Source of the DNA: Vibrio sp. JC009
GTDB lineage: Bacteria > Pseudomonadota > Gammaproteobacteria > Enterobacterales > Vibrionaceae
Reading direction: 5' to 3'
Assembly: GCF_029016485.1 (NCBI RefSeq)
Contig: NZ_CP092107.1
Location: 1,426,001 to 1,490,000, forward strand
Length of the DNA stretch: 64,000 bases
Made by a program: the position numbers and the translations under genes. Within the stretch, counting starts at the first letter, position 1; each line of letters starts with the position of its first letter. Under the pieces are notes generated by a model, which was not told the DNA's origin, ran no database searches, and worked only from the letters and a program-made list of their open reading frames with translations. This document shows, piece by piece, positions 8,170-16,955 of the stretch.

Positions 8170-8716
8170 TGTTCGGGGTATGGACACAGAAACTGCACTT
8201 CGCCAGCTTGAAGGCGTGCTTGAAGTTAAGGAAGTCGTTTCACTGGAAGTTCTCAGCTCAGATCAAGATTGTACTAAAGCCTTAGTTAAGGTACTGATGG
8301 AGCAGGGAGCAAGTTGTGAAATGCTGACCACCGATACCGAACAGAAGATCATTGCTAATCTGGCCAATAAGCAGGTCATCAGGCAGAAGTCTTATGTTGT
8401 CGGCTCCGATACGCTCGGCAGTGGCGATGATCTGTTAGGCGGCAAGCTGATGACAGCTTTCTTCAGTGTTCATTCTCAATATGAGCAGGTTCCTGCCTCA
8501 ATGTTTTTCTTAAATACAGGTGCCAGACTTTGTGTAGAAGGCGCAGAAGCACTGGCTGCATTAAAAGTACTGGAATCAAAGGGAACGGAAATTATTGTCT
8601 GTGGCACCTGCCTGAGTTTCTTTGAGCTGACAGACAAGCTTGCGGTAGGCCGGATTGGCAGCATGCATGACTTTGTCGCTATCTGCCAGAATCAGAGTGA
8701 AGTCGTTAATTTATAG
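8153..8716 (+). CDS. yedF: YedF-like selenium metabolism protein (degenerate TusA domain plus DsrE-like domain)
   Basis: The 187-residue protein has two domains. The N-terminal TusA/SirA-like fold (about 3-70) opens with LDVRGMDTE. The C-terminal DsrE/F-like domain (about 78-187) carries GSDTLGSGD and CGTCL (C150, C153), both typical of YedF. In functional TusA-type proteins the opening motif is followed by an invariant Cys-Pro that carries persulfide; here that position reads Asp-Thr-Glu-Thr, so the N-terminal active cysteine is absent. The DsrE-side cysteines remain. It overlaps the DUF3343 gene by 17 bp and follows the EF2568-type aminotransferase, a trio known from selenium-dependent molybdenum hydroxylase maturation loci. 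No selD, selA or hydroxylase gene lies in the window. Confidence 0.78.
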   Translation: MNNKLDVRGMDTETALRQLEGVLEVKEVVSLEVLSSDQDCTKALVKVLMEQGASCEMLTTDTEQKIIANLANKQVIRQKSYVVGSDTLGSGDDLLGGKLMTAFFSVHSQYEQVPASMFFLNTGARLCVEGAEALAALKVLESKGTEIIVCGTCLSFFELTDKLAVGRIGSMHDFVAICQNQSEVVNL

Positions 8717-8806
8717 TTGCCTATTATTCCGCTCCATTTAGTATTGAGAGTGCTATTCTTACAGAAGCAATATCGCATGATCTGATCAGTGGAGGTAATT
8801 GGGCTA

Positions 8807-9598
8807 ATGCGGCTTTTTTCGGTATTACTGTCACTCCTTTTTGCAGCCTTGCCTGTGTGCGGGCACGGAGAAGATTTACGCTTTATTACTGAACCTACCG
8901 TTTTTACTGATGAGCAAGGTCAGGCTATGGGCGGGGATGCTAAGCTGACGCGAGATCTTATGAGAAGATTGAGCATTCCGGGCGATATAGAGGTTTATCC
9001 CTGGAAACGGGCTTATGCGCTAATGCAAAGCGAGCCTGACGTCGTACTGTTTCCCACCACCCGGACAGAGGCCAGAGAAAACCAAGCGAAGTGGGTCGGG
9101 CCTATTGTGATAGTCACCTGGGTTTTTTACGCAAATAAAGATTCAGACATAGTGTTAAATAGCTTAGAAGAGGCTAAGGAACTCGGGGATATTTGCGGCT
9201 ATATTGGCGATGCAAAGCTGACTTTTCTGGAAAAGAGCGGATTTAAAAACCTATTACCACGTTACCGGAATCTGGAGTGTCTTGAGTTATTAGTAAAAGG
9301 CCGGGTGGATTTGTGGGTCAGTACCTTAAACGCCCCGACGCTGGTTTCGGATACAGGTCCATATGAGTTTTCGGATCTAAAAGTTGTTTATACGCTCAAT
9401 AAAAAATACCTCTACTACGCACTGTCTAAAGAGATCCCCGATGAAACGGTAGAGCTGCTGCAAAAAACGCTTGATGATATGAAAAGAGAAGGGGCTCTTT
9501 TGAAACACTATAGAAACACATTGCCTGATGAACTGATTAAGGAAATGAGCCAGGTTGAACCTCCTGTTTTTCCATGGAAAACAGGCGGGAATAACTAG
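8807..9598 (+). CDS. periplasmic solute-binding protein (family 3-like)
   Basis: This protein of about 263 residues has an N-terminal signal peptide (MRLFSVLLSLLFAALPVCGHG) and a bilobed solute-binding fold resembling the family 3 amino-acid binding proteins (PF00497-like). The fold shows in LRFITEPTVF, an early WKRAY segment and the late LYYALSKEIPDE strand. I prefer the ATG at 8807 over an in-frame GTG at 8789, because GGAGG at 8791-8795 is then correctly spaced and the signal peptide starts cleanly. There are no ABC permease or ATPase genes nearby. It may therefore be an orphan or a soluble sensor-type binding protein, as is common in vibrios. The ligand is unknown. Confidence 0.75.
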   Translation: MRLFSVLLSLLFAALPVCGHGEDLRFITEPTVFTDEQGQAMGGDAKLTRDLMRRLSIPGDIEVYPWKRAYALMQSEPDVVLFPTTRTEARENQAKWVGPIVIVTWVFYANKDSDIVLNSLEEAKELGDICGYIGDAKLTFLEKSGFKNLLPRYRNLECLELLVKGRVDLWVSTLNAPTLVSDTGPYEFSDLKVVYTLNKKYLYYALSKEIPDETVELLQKTLDDMKREGALLKHYRNTLPDELIKEMSQVEPPVFPWKTGGNN

Positions 9599-9603
9599 AA
9601 AAT

Positions 9604-9631
9604 GCTCATGCTTTATTCATAAAGCATGAGC
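9604..9631. terminator. 28-bp palindrome, terminator between convergent genes
   Basis: A 13-bp arm beginning GCTCATGC (9604-9616) is mirrored perfectly at 9619-9631. On the minus strand it is followed by ATTTTC, so it best terminates the cupin gene transcript. On the plus strand it follows the solute-binding protein gene but lacks a T run. Confidence 0.6.
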
Positions 9632-9643
9632 GGGGATCAGCGC

Positions 9644-10006
9644 TTAAATCCAGACATTATTTTCCGCTTTCAGGTCACTTTCACTGTCACCTGTGTTCAC
9701 TACGCCTCTCGGCTCAATAAGCATTACGTGACACTCTTTTTCAGCAACAGGCTTATGTTCCACTCCTTTAGGCACAACGTACATTTCGCCTTCATTAAGC
9801 TCAACGGCACCATCTCTTAGTTCAATTCGCATTGATCCTGAAACCACCAAAAACAGCTCATCTGTGTCTTTGTGATCGTGCCAGGTAAATTCGCCCTCAA
9901 ATTTCGCCAGTTTTATCTGGTAGTCATTCATTTCAGAAATAACACGAGGCGACCAGAAGTCATTAAATTTGGTAAATTTTTCTTTCAGATTGATAGCATT
10001 ACTCAT
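9644..10006 (-). CDS. cupin-domain protein
   Basis: This 120-residue single-domain cupin carries motif 1, WHDHKDTDELFLVVSG, with metal-ligand histidines and a glutamate. Motif 2 is GEMYVVPKGVEHKPVA. Small cupins of this type are usually metal-binding proteins of unknown substrate, such as dioxygenase-like proteins, isomerases or sugar-binding stress proteins, so no reaction can be assigned. It lies upstream of and in the same direction as nothing obvious. The LysE-type exporter gene upstream (10096-10710) is also leftward with an 89-bp gap and could be cotranscribed. Confidence 0.8.
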   Translation of the reverse strand: MSNAINLKEKFTKFNDFWSPRVISEMNDYQIKLAKFEGEFTWHDHKDTDELFLVVSGSMRIELRDGAVELNEGEMYVVPKGVEHKPVAEKECHVMLIEPRGVVNTGDSESDLKAENNVWI

Positions 10007-10095
10007 TACTGCTTCCTGATAATTGTTTGTTGAGTTTGATATTTGGAATCAGGTTGTTCTGGATTAAAACCTGATTACTTCGTTAAGTTAATAGG

Positions 10096-10710
10096 CTAGC
10101 TATTAGCCGATAGCATCACTCCAAAGGTGACCAGTCCTGCTCCGCAGACCTGATTTATTCTCCTGCCAAATCTTTCGAAAATGCCTGAAATCTGGCTGGA
10201 GGTAATAATCAGTGCCAAAAGGCAAAACCAGACAATATGTAATAGCGCAATATATAAACCATAGCTCAGTACAAAGTAGAAGTTTGTCTCATTGCCCGGC
10301 GCCACAAGCTGACTAAATACGCTGAGAAAGAACAGCATGGTTTTAGGATTTAACATGTTACAGAAGAATCCCTGCGCGAAGTATTTCCTGGCACTGCGGT
10401 TAGTCTTCTCTACGTTTTCACCATCAAATTTCAGTCTTGAGCTGAATATTCCGGTTATTCCTAAATAGATCAGGTAGGCGGAACCGGCATACTTAACCAG
10501 ATTGAAAAGAAATGCGCTCTGTGAGAATAGGTGACTGATCCCCAGTATTGAATAGCTAATATGGATACAGACACCGATACCTATGCCAAGTCCGGTAAGC
10601 AAGCCTGCTTTTCTTCCTCCTCCCAGACTGTTTTTAAACACCAGAACAAAGTCTGCCCCCGGGCTAAGTACGATTAGCAGGCCCAGTATTAAATAGCTTG
10701 TGATTTCCAT
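10096..10710 (-). CDS. LysE/RhtB-family amino-acid exporter
   Basis: This protein of about 204 residues has six predicted membrane helices. The LysE/RhtB signature near the N-terminus, LSPGADFVLVFKNSLGGG, is characteristic, and the helix starting GFFCNMLNPKTMLFF contains the conserved Asn-Pro-Lys. Family members export amino acids or related metabolites such as lysine, arginine, homoserine and threonine. I use the ATG at 10710, preceded by GAGAA, instead of an upstream in-frame ATG at 10734. It is divergent from a GcvA-like LysR gene (10810), a classical pairing where the regulator controls the exporter. The substrate is not deducible. Confidence 0.85.
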   Translation of the reverse strand: MEITSYLILGLLIVLSPGADFVLVFKNSLGGGRKAGLLTGLGIGIGVCIHISYSILGISHLFSQSAFLFNLVKYAGSAYLIYLGITGIFSSRLKFDGENVEKTNRSARKYFAQGFFCNMLNPKTMLFFLSVFSQLVAPGNETNFYFVLSYGLYIALLHIVWFCLLALIITSSQISGIFERFGRRINQVCGAGLVTFGVMLSANS

Positions 10711-10809
10711 ATTTATTCTCGTTATACCGTTCACTTGCCGATATTGTAACTATTACTGAGTTATATATAATCGAAAAGAATGCAAATCTAGTGTGAGAAA
10801 AAGGCACAA

Positions 10810-11685
10810 GTGAGATATCTTAAATCCTTTTATGTTTTTCATATTGCAGCTGAGTCTTCCAGCTACAGTGAAGCGGCAGAAAAGCTTCATATCACCCATG
10901 GAGCTGTGAGCAAACAGATCAAACAGCTGGAAACGCATCTTGCTCAGTCTCTGTTTTATAAGAAAGGGCGGGGTATGAGTCTTACCCAGGAAGGAGAGTT
11001 GCTTAAACAATATACCAATGTGGCTTTTAAGGCGTTAGATACTGGTGTCAGTAAGTTGAAGAAAACCAGTGGCAATTACCTTGAGGTTTCGTGCGAGCCC
11101 ACATTAACCATGCGCTGGCTTATGCCGAGGCTTTCCGGTTTTTATCAGGCATCCGGTGTTGATGTCCGGCTCTCAACGGCTGGCGGACCTGTTACTTTAG
11201 GAGAGGCCGGGCTGTCGATGGCAATCCGGCGTGATGACTTTGATATTCCCTCTGATTATGTAACCCATAAGCTGGTTGAGGAGTGGGTTGGCCCGGTGTT
11301 TTCCCCGGAGTACTGGCACAAAATTCAGAATAACCCTGCGGCTATCACGCTGCTTCATAGCAAGACTCGGCCCCATGCATGGGAAAACTGGTCATCCGGC
11401 TCAGGCCATGGCATTCATCTGAATAAATCCAGCCAGTCTTTTGACCATTTTTACTTCTGCATCCAGGCAGCAGCAGACGGCCTGGGAGCCGCTATTGGTT
11501 CATACCCTCTGGTTGCCGATGACCTGAAAAACGGCAGGTTAGTCGCACCCCTTGGTTTTACCCGCTCAGGGCATAATTACGTACTGCTGCGACAGTCAAA
11601 AGAGATTGAAGCCAAGGAGGAGCAGTTTCTTCAATGGCTTGAAAGGAAGCTATCTGTTACTGTGCCTGATGTGAGGGAGGTATAG
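10810..11685 (+). CDS. LysR-family regulator (GcvA-like), divergent from LysE exporter
   Basis: The 291-residue LysR protein starts at GTG 10810. The HTH (about 3-62) contains SYSEAAEKLHITHGAVSKQI, followed by LFYKKGRGMSLTQEG, a GcvA-type linker. The effector domain spans about 85-285 and has the GcvA-like segment LAMAIR-equivalent GLSMAIRRDD. It is 99 bp from the start of the divergent LysE-type exporter, and control of that exporter by its cargo amino acid is the natural inference. This regulator belongs to a different LysR subgroup from the CrgA-like ones elsewhere in the window. Confidence 0.85.
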   Translation: MRYLKSFYVFHIAAESSSYSEAAEKLHITHGAVSKQIKQLETHLAQSLFYKKGRGMSLTQEGELLKQYTNVAFKALDTGVSKLKKTSGNYLEVSCEPTLTMRWLMPRLSGFYQASGVDVRLSTAGGPVTLGEAGLSMAIRRDDFDIPSDYVTHKLVEEWVGPVFSPEYWHKIQNNPAAITLLHSKTRPHAWENWSSGSGHGIHLNKSSQSFDHFYFCIQAAADGLGAAIGSYPLVADDLKNGRLVAPLGFTRSGHNYVLLRQSKEIEAKEEQFLQWLERKLSVTVPDVREV

Positions 11686-11715
11686 ATAGCTATGCCAGAT
11701 AAATGTTAAGTTAAG

Positions 11716-12582
11716 TTATTCCAAGCGTTCAGCTAAAAAGTCGATCAGTAAACGTATCTTTGGTGCAAGGTACCTATTCTGGGGGTAGACGGCCCAGATT
11801 CCATCTTCAGATTTCCGGTATGGCTCCAGTACCTCTACTAACCGTCCTGACTGGATATAAGGCAGCAGGAAGTAGTCGGATAATTGAACCAGACCGATAT
11901 TTTTTAAGGCTGCATCAAGCAGGGCCATACCGCTGTTGAAACGTAAGTTCCCCTTAACCTTGATATTTCGATCTTTGCCCTGTTCTGTAAAACACCAAAA
12001 ATCCTGAGTTCCCAGAAGACAATTATGTTCTGCAAGGTCAGTTAGCGCCTGAGGTGTGCCATATTTTTCTAAGTAGCTTGCTGACGCACAAACGTAGTTA
12101 ACGCGCCTACTTATCTGCTTTGCGATCAGACTTGAGTCTTGCAAGTTGCCTATTCTTATTGCCAGGTCAAAGCCTCCCTCAATTAAGTCAACCTGGTTGT
12201 TCGTTAACTCTGTGGTGACTTCCACTCCCTCGTAAATCGCAACAAAATCGTTAACAAGCGGCAAAATCTTATTTTCCCCATATGTTACAGGGGCGGTTAT
12301 TTTTATCTTTCCTTGTGGCCGCCTATGCATTTGGGTGAGCTCTTGTTCAGCGGATTCTAATCCGTCCACTAATTGCCGGCACTGCTGGTAGAACAGCTGA
12401 GCTTCTTGCGTGAGAGTGACATTGCGTGTTGTGCGATAAAACAGTTTTACCTGCAGACGTTTTTCCAGCGCACTAATGTGACGACTTATCTGAGACGTTG
12501 AAACTTCAAGTTTTTTAGCAGCTGCAGAGAAGCTTTGTGTTTCTGCTACCACCACAAACTCGGTAATACCCTGCCAATTCAT
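11716..12582 (-). CDS. LysR-family regulator, divergent from tandem MATE pumps
   Basis: The 288-residue CrgA/AaeR-like LysR protein has an HTH at about 1-60 (FSAAAKKLEVSTSQISRHIS), the linker FYRTTRNVTLTQEA and an effector domain at about 90-285. The gene starts 101 bp from the divergent MATE gene at 12684, so it probably regulates that pump and, through it, the second pump at 14107. The effector is unknown. It ends 30 bp from the stop of the rightward LysR gene, with which it is convergent. Confidence 0.85.
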   Translation of the reverse strand: MNWQGITEFVVVAETQSFSAAAKKLEVSTSQISRHISALEKRLQVKLFYRTTRNVTLTQEAQLFYQQCRQLVDGLESAEQELTQMHRRPQGKIKITAPVTYGENKILPLVNDFVAIYEGVEVTTELTNNQVDLIEGGFDLAIRIGNLQDSSLIAKQISRRVNYVCASASYLEKYGTPQALTDLAEHNCLLGTQDFWCFTEQGKDRNIKVKGNLRFNSGMALLDAALKNIGLVQLSDYFLLPYIQSGRLVEVLEPYRKSEDGIWAVYPQNRYLAPKIRLLIDFLAERLE

Positions 12583-12683
12583 TGTTGCAATTCCGCAAAA
12601 GTCATTTTCAATTTATAGATATTATCATCATACAATAAATGAATATAATACTTTATCTAAGACATAAACACAGTGAATAAAAG

Positions 12684-14087
12684 ATGTCCCCTGCGCCTGA
12701 CTTGCATAAAGATCCTATCAAGAAGCTAATTTTCAAAATGACAACTCCGGGCATGTTAGCCGGCTTGGTCGTAACATCTTACAGCCTGCTGGATATGGTG
12801 TTTGCTGCCCAACTTGGTAGTGTAGAAGTCGCCTCAGTCGCTTTTATTGCTCCACTAGTGGTTATGTTTCAAGCGTTGGCTTCTGGTGTCATTAAAGGTG
12901 GCGTTAGTATTATCGCTACACTGCTTGGTGAAAAAGAGAGTGCTGAGGCATCGGCTTACGCCATTCAGTTAAGATTGCAGATCATGGTGCTGTCGGTATT
13001 CTTCTGCATTCTTGGTATTTTGCTGCTACCGTTTATACTCGGCTTATCGGGCCTTTCGAAAGAGCTTTACATCCAATCTTTAATTTATTCTAGGATCTTA
13101 TTTTTATCGATACCTATGACTCTCCTGTTCCAGCTTTACCAAAGTTTTTTTCGGTCACAGGGAAAAATGGCTATCATTTCAAAGATCTCTGTCTTTGGTA
13201 TTGTGTGTAATGCTTTACTGAACGCATTTTTTATCTTTTGGTTAGATTTTAAGATTGACGGCTTAGCCTATGCCACACTTTTGACGTCAGTGATCCAAAT
13301 GCTGGTTGCTGTCTGCTTATATCGTCGTGGCACGCATGATTTTACACTCGGATGGCAGACTCCTGTGGGTTTTTCCAAACGCAAAATCTGGCGCAAGCTA
13401 CTGATTGTTGGACTGCCACTCTCTTTTTCACAAGCTAGTGCACACTTTGGATTTATGGTTCTGAACATTTTCATCGTTCAATATGGCCATCAGGCGGTTG
13501 CTGCTTTTGCTATCGGCAATTCGATTCATTCGTTGCTGTTTACACCTGCCAGAGAGATAGGCTCAGGACTTATCCCATTAATGGCTCAAAACTGGGGACG
13601 AGGTTCAGTTGATCGAGTTAAAGACACCATCAGGTTAGGGATGATCTATACGGTAGTCTTTGGCATTTTGTCAGGCATTGTAATTCAAATAATAAAACAT
13701 CCTATTGCCCAGTTCTTAACCAAGGATGACCAGGTAACCTATCAACACATCATTAACTATGTCAGCCTGGTTGGGTGGACAGTTATTGCCTGGGCCATCT
13801 TTCACACATTGCAGGCTATTTTTACCAGTTTTCAAAAAACTATGTTTACCCTGATTGTAGATGTTGTTCGCCTTTGGGGGCTTAGGATCCCCGGAATCAT
13901 TCTATTTTATACTTTCATACCATCGCTTGCGGAATATGGTATCTGGAATACGATGTTTATATCCAATGCTATCACTGCGTTGTTCGCTGTTGTTTATTTT
14001 ATCCGTGTTATTCCTCCCATGCTCAACCAACAGCAACATAATAAGTCAGCATCTATTGTGAACGAAAGAACATCACCTAGCGTTTAA
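12684..14087 (+). CDS. MATE-family multidrug/sodium antiporter (first of tandem pair)
   Basis: This 467-residue protein has twelve predicted membrane helices in two six-helix halves of the MATE (MatE, PF01554) fold. Typical features are the start DPIKKLIFKMTTPGMLAG and the repeated helix-loop pattern around GVIKGGVSIIATLLGEK. The family expels cationic drugs or organic compounds with Na+ or H+ influx. It is divergent from a LysR gene and followed, 19 bp later, by a second MATE gene of different sequence. The two are probably cotranscribed. Whether they act separately or share a substrate cannot be told. The substrate is unknown. Confidence 0.88.
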   Translation: MSPAPDLHKDPIKKLIFKMTTPGMLAGLVVTSYSLLDMVFAAQLGSVEVASVAFIAPLVVMFQALASGVIKGGVSIIATLLGEKESAEASAYAIQLRLQIMVLSVFFCILGILLLPFILGLSGLSKELYIQSLIYSRILFLSIPMTLLFQLYQSFFRSQGKMAIISKISVFGIVCNALLNAFFIFWLDFKIDGLAYATLLTSVIQMLVAVCLYRRGTHDFTLGWQTPVGFSKRKIWRKLLIVGLPLSFSQASAHFGFMVLNIFIVQYGHQAVAAFAIGNSIHSLLFTPAREIGSGLIPLMAQNWGRGSVDRVKDTIRLGMIYTVVFGILSGIVIQIIKHPIAQFLTKDDQVTYQHIINYVSLVGWTVIAWAIFHTLQAIFTSFQKTMFTLIVDVVRLWGLRIPGIILFYTFIPSLAEYGIWNTMFISNAITALFAVVYFIRVIPPMLNQQQHNKSASIVNERTSPSV

Positions 14088-14106
14088 TAAGCTGAGGAGG
14101 AATATC

Positions 14107-15468
14107 GTGTTAAAAAATAGTAGGTATATAAAAAAGAATATAAAGATGGCGTGGCCCATCGCATTGAATGCTCTGTTGATGCAGGGCATGTTAATGATCG
14201 ATACCCTGATAATTTCTCCTTTGGGGGAAGGCGCCCTTGCCGCAATGGGGGTTTCCAGCGCGATTGTATCATTAATGCTTGGAGTCCAGAATGCCCTTGC
14301 TAATGGCTCACAAAATGTTTTCTCACGAGCATTTGGTTCAGGAAATTCCAGTTTATTATCAAAATCTTTTTTATCTGGCATTATCATAAACCTATCTGTT
14401 GCGGTATTATTTTTTTCTCTGCTTGTGGGTTTTAAATGGCCTCTTATAAAACTGATAAGCCATGAACCCGATATTTATTCCGATATCGATGCGTATCTTA
14501 GTGTTATTAAATACACTCTGCTTCTAACCGGAGTTTCTCAGGTCTCAATTGCCTTGTTTAACGCAATGGGAAAAACTCAGCTTCCACTGATTAGTTACCT
14601 CATCACAATGCCTGTCAATGCTGTGAGTTCTTATTATCTTATACATGGGCTGGGCGGTTTTTCTGGATTAGGGATCTCAGGCGCTGCACTGGGCTCTGTG
14701 GTTGCACTAAGCTTGAGAATGATATTTTTAATCGTATGTTTGAGATATCAAAACTCATCACGCTTATCTTTTACTCATACATTACGAGGAATGTATCGCA
14801 ATGTGACCTTACACTTTCATGAGATTTCTCCCATAGCAGCCAACATGATGGTGCTCGCAACAGGCCTTGCAGCATATAACTTTCTATACGCACAATTGCC
14901 TACTGAGGCATATGCAGCGGTTGTTATGATAAGCCCCTGGCTGTCAGCTCTTGCTCAATTTGTGGTGGCCTGGGCTGTTTCTTCGGCCATCATCATATCT
15001 CAAGCTATCGGAGCAAATCGCTTAGAAACCCTGGATTCTGATGTAAACCTGAGCATTAAGGTAACTATTGCTGTTTCAGTGCTTGTAGCTATAGCTTCTT
15101 CAATTTTGAGCCTATTGATAGATAAAGTTTACCCCGGACATTCACAAGCAACTTATGAGGCTTTAACAACCATCGCCCCACTTTATATATTAATGCCTTT
15201 AATTCAAGGTTATGTCACAGTACATGGCCAAGTGCTGCGAGCTTTCGGTAAAACTAGGGCTGTCTTCAATATTAATTTTGTCACACGCTGGCTTATTGCC
15301 TTACCCTTATGTGCATTTGTTGTATTGGTGCTTGAAGCCTCTATCTTTTGGGTTTACGCGGTTACTGTTATTGAGCAAGCCATTAAGATTCCATCTATGC
15401 GAAAACAAGCCCGGAAGCTTCTGCGAGAGTTTGATCACGACAAAGCAAAGGAATTGATGTACGAATAA
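14107..15468 (+). CDS. MATE-family antiporter (second of tandem pair)
   Basis: The 453-residue MATE-type protein has twelve predicted helices; the MATE N-terminal pattern is visible in MAWPIALNALLMQGMLMIDTL. Translation starts at GTG 14107, supported by a strong GAGGAGG six bases upstream. It begins 19 bp after the stop of the first MATE gene, indicating an operon. The two proteins look only distantly related, so this is not a recent tandem duplication. Base composition is AT-rich compared with the lactate and ORP regions, suggesting accessory DNA. The substrate is unknown. Confidence 0.86.
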   Translation: MLKNSRYIKKNIKMAWPIALNALLMQGMLMIDTLIISPLGEGALAAMGVSSAIVSLMLGVQNALANGSQNVFSRAFGSGNSSLLSKSFLSGIIINLSVAVLFFSLLVGFKWPLIKLISHEPDIYSDIDAYLSVIKYTLLLTGVSQVSIALFNAMGKTQLPLISYLITMPVNAVSSYYLIHGLGGFSGLGISGAALGSVVALSLRMIFLIVCLRYQNSSRLSFTHTLRGMYRNVTLHFHEISPIAANMMVLATGLAAYNFLYAQLPTEAYAAVVMISPWLSALAQFVVAWAVSSAIIISQAIGANRLETLDSDVNLSIKVTIAVSVLVAIASSILSLLIDKVYPGHSQATYEALTTIAPLYILMPLIQGYVTVHGQVLRAFGKTRAVFNINFVTRWLIALPLCAFVVLVLEASIFWVYAVTVIEQAIKIPSMRKQARKLLREFDHDKAKELMYE

Positions 15469-15497
15469 GTCCGTCTGAAGTTTGCCCAATCTGATCA

Positions 15498-15902
15498 CTA
15501 CGAGCTGAGTTCAAACTCTCTGTTCTGAATTACGATACGATAACCATCTGGATCCTCGAAGGTTTTTCCGACACGTTTCCAGTAAGGGTTACGGGCATCT
15601 ACATACTTAAATCCCGCGTCGATCATAGCCCTGCAGGTCCATTCCCACTTTCTGGTATCTGCAATGTAAAACACCAGATAACTATCAGATACCTGGTATT
15701 CCTTAGGAACAGTGCCTGGCCGGTTAGTAAACTCCAGATGATAACCGTAACCTTTATGCCCCAATACTACTCCATCGTAGCCATCGAGATCTTCAAACTT
15801 TGCCAGTAACTCAAAGCCAAGTGCTTTTTGGTACATCAGGTGCATCTGGTTCAGGTTGTCAGTCTTACGTACCACACTGAAAACCGTGTCATTTGAAATC
15901 AT
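15498..15902 (-). CDS. VOC-superfamily (glyoxalase/bleomycin-resistance-like) protein
   Basis: The 134-residue protein has two beta-alpha-beta-beta-beta modules of the vicinal oxygen chelate fold. The beginning FSVVRKTDNLNQMHLMYQKALGFE and the end FEDPDGYRIVIQNR are typical; the late Asp-Pro-Asp-Gly-Tyr is the standard VOC C-terminal signature. Members include glyoxalase I, fosfomycin/bleomycin resistance proteins and extradiol dioxygenases; nothing in the sequence selects one. It is convergent with the second MATE gene (29 bp between stops). Confidence 0.78.
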   Translation of the reverse strand: MISNDTVFSVVRKTDNLNQMHLMYQKALGFELLAKFEDLDGYDGVVLGHKGYGYHLEFTNRPGTVPKEYQVSDSYLVFYIADTRKWEWTCRAMIDAGFKYVDARNPYWKRVGKTFEDPDGYRIVIQNREFELSS

Positions 15903-16082
15903 TCTATACTCTCAAGTAATTAACTAAATTCACTTAAAAATTCTTCTAATTTTTTCATCATAGAAGATGAGCTAATGTAAAATAGGGCTCTTTCGTGAAG
16001 TTCTGTTGGTTGAATATCTAAGATTCTCTGTTTAGCGTTTATAGATATGTGAAAATACATGGACATATAATCCACTTTGATC

Positions 16083-16679
16083 TTATCTGTTATTTTTTGA
16101 AATTAAGTATCTTTGATGAGTTATACAATCCAAAAAATCTGTGACCAAATAATTCCAGCCATACGAAATTAATATGCTCTCTAGCTTTTTCTCTAGTACA
16201 ACAGGAATAATTAATGAGACTTCTTTTTTTAACGATCCATGTTCATCAAAGTTATCTACCAAAAAACCATTTTCCAAATAACAATAATTGACCTGACAAT
16301 TGTCCGGAATAAAAGCATCCGTGGTAACAGGTGATAATTGATCTATTCCTGTCAGAATACCAATAAAGACAAAAAGATCAGAATCGCTATCTACTGTAGC
16401 CTTTGTCAGAATGAGCAGTTGTTTCATTTCATTTAGCTTAGCCTCCATATTGGCTTTAGGTCTCTTAGCGTAATGAATCAGCTCACGAATGCTCGATTTA
16501 ACCGGCTTATAACAACTCTTTTTAATTGCGGATTTTAAAAAACGCACAATACAGTGATTTCTCTGCTCTATGGTGAGTTTTCTAACGGAGTAAGCCATAT
16601 CAAGATACAGTTTAATCATTGAATGATTAATCAATCGTGATAAAGACTCTAGTTTTATTGTACTGGTATCTATATTCAT
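16083..16679 (-). CDS. hypothetical protein, no recognised family
   Basis: This is a 198-residue soluble protein with no signal peptide or membrane segment. The N-terminal half is basic and helical, with many Lys, Arg and Cys residues around [17 protein letters not shown]. The C-terminal half contains more beta-prone stretches ([27 protein letters not shown]). I do not recognise it. It is AT-rich, flanked by a VOC gene and a chemoreceptor gene on the same strand, with gaps of 180 and 276 bp, so an operon is unlikely. The coding status rests on length and a consistent frame only. Confidence 0.55.
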   Translation of the reverse strand: MNIDTSTIKLESLSRLINHSMIKLYLDMAYSVRKLTIEQRNHCIVRFLKSAIKKSCYKPVKSSIRELIHYAKRPKANMEAKLNEMKQLLILTKATVDSDSDLFVFIGILTGIDQLSPVTTDAFIPDNCQVNYCYLENGFLVDNFDEHGSLKKEVSLIIPVVLEKKLESILISYGWNYLVTDFLDCITHQRYLISKNNR

Positions 16680-16860
16680 CGTATTAAGGTCCGGAAAAGG
16701 GCAAACATAAATATCTAAGTCACTGATTTAAAGCAGAGTGAACGTAGCAAGATTTCCTTTTTAGCTAACGTTTGTGGTATTGTATTACAAAAGTAACCAA
16801 TAAAGATAATATAGATAGGCAAACAATGACTAAAGTCACATAAATTCAATTTATACCATT

Positions 16861-16893
16861 AGCTATTGGCGACTTTGACAAGCAAGGATGAAC
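16861..16893 (+). repeat. 33-bp dispersed repeat copy
   Basis: The segment beginning AGCTATTGGCGACTTTGACA is repeated at 57109-57141 with two mismatches in 33. Both copies lie in intergenic DNA. This looks like a fragment of a dispersed repeat family. The surrounding 16680-16955 gap holds nothing else that I recognise. Confidence 0.7.
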
Positions 16894-16955
16894 GGCGCTC
16901 CAGTCACTAAACCCTGTAGGCCGCTCAAAAATCCATCACGAAAGATCAACACGCT

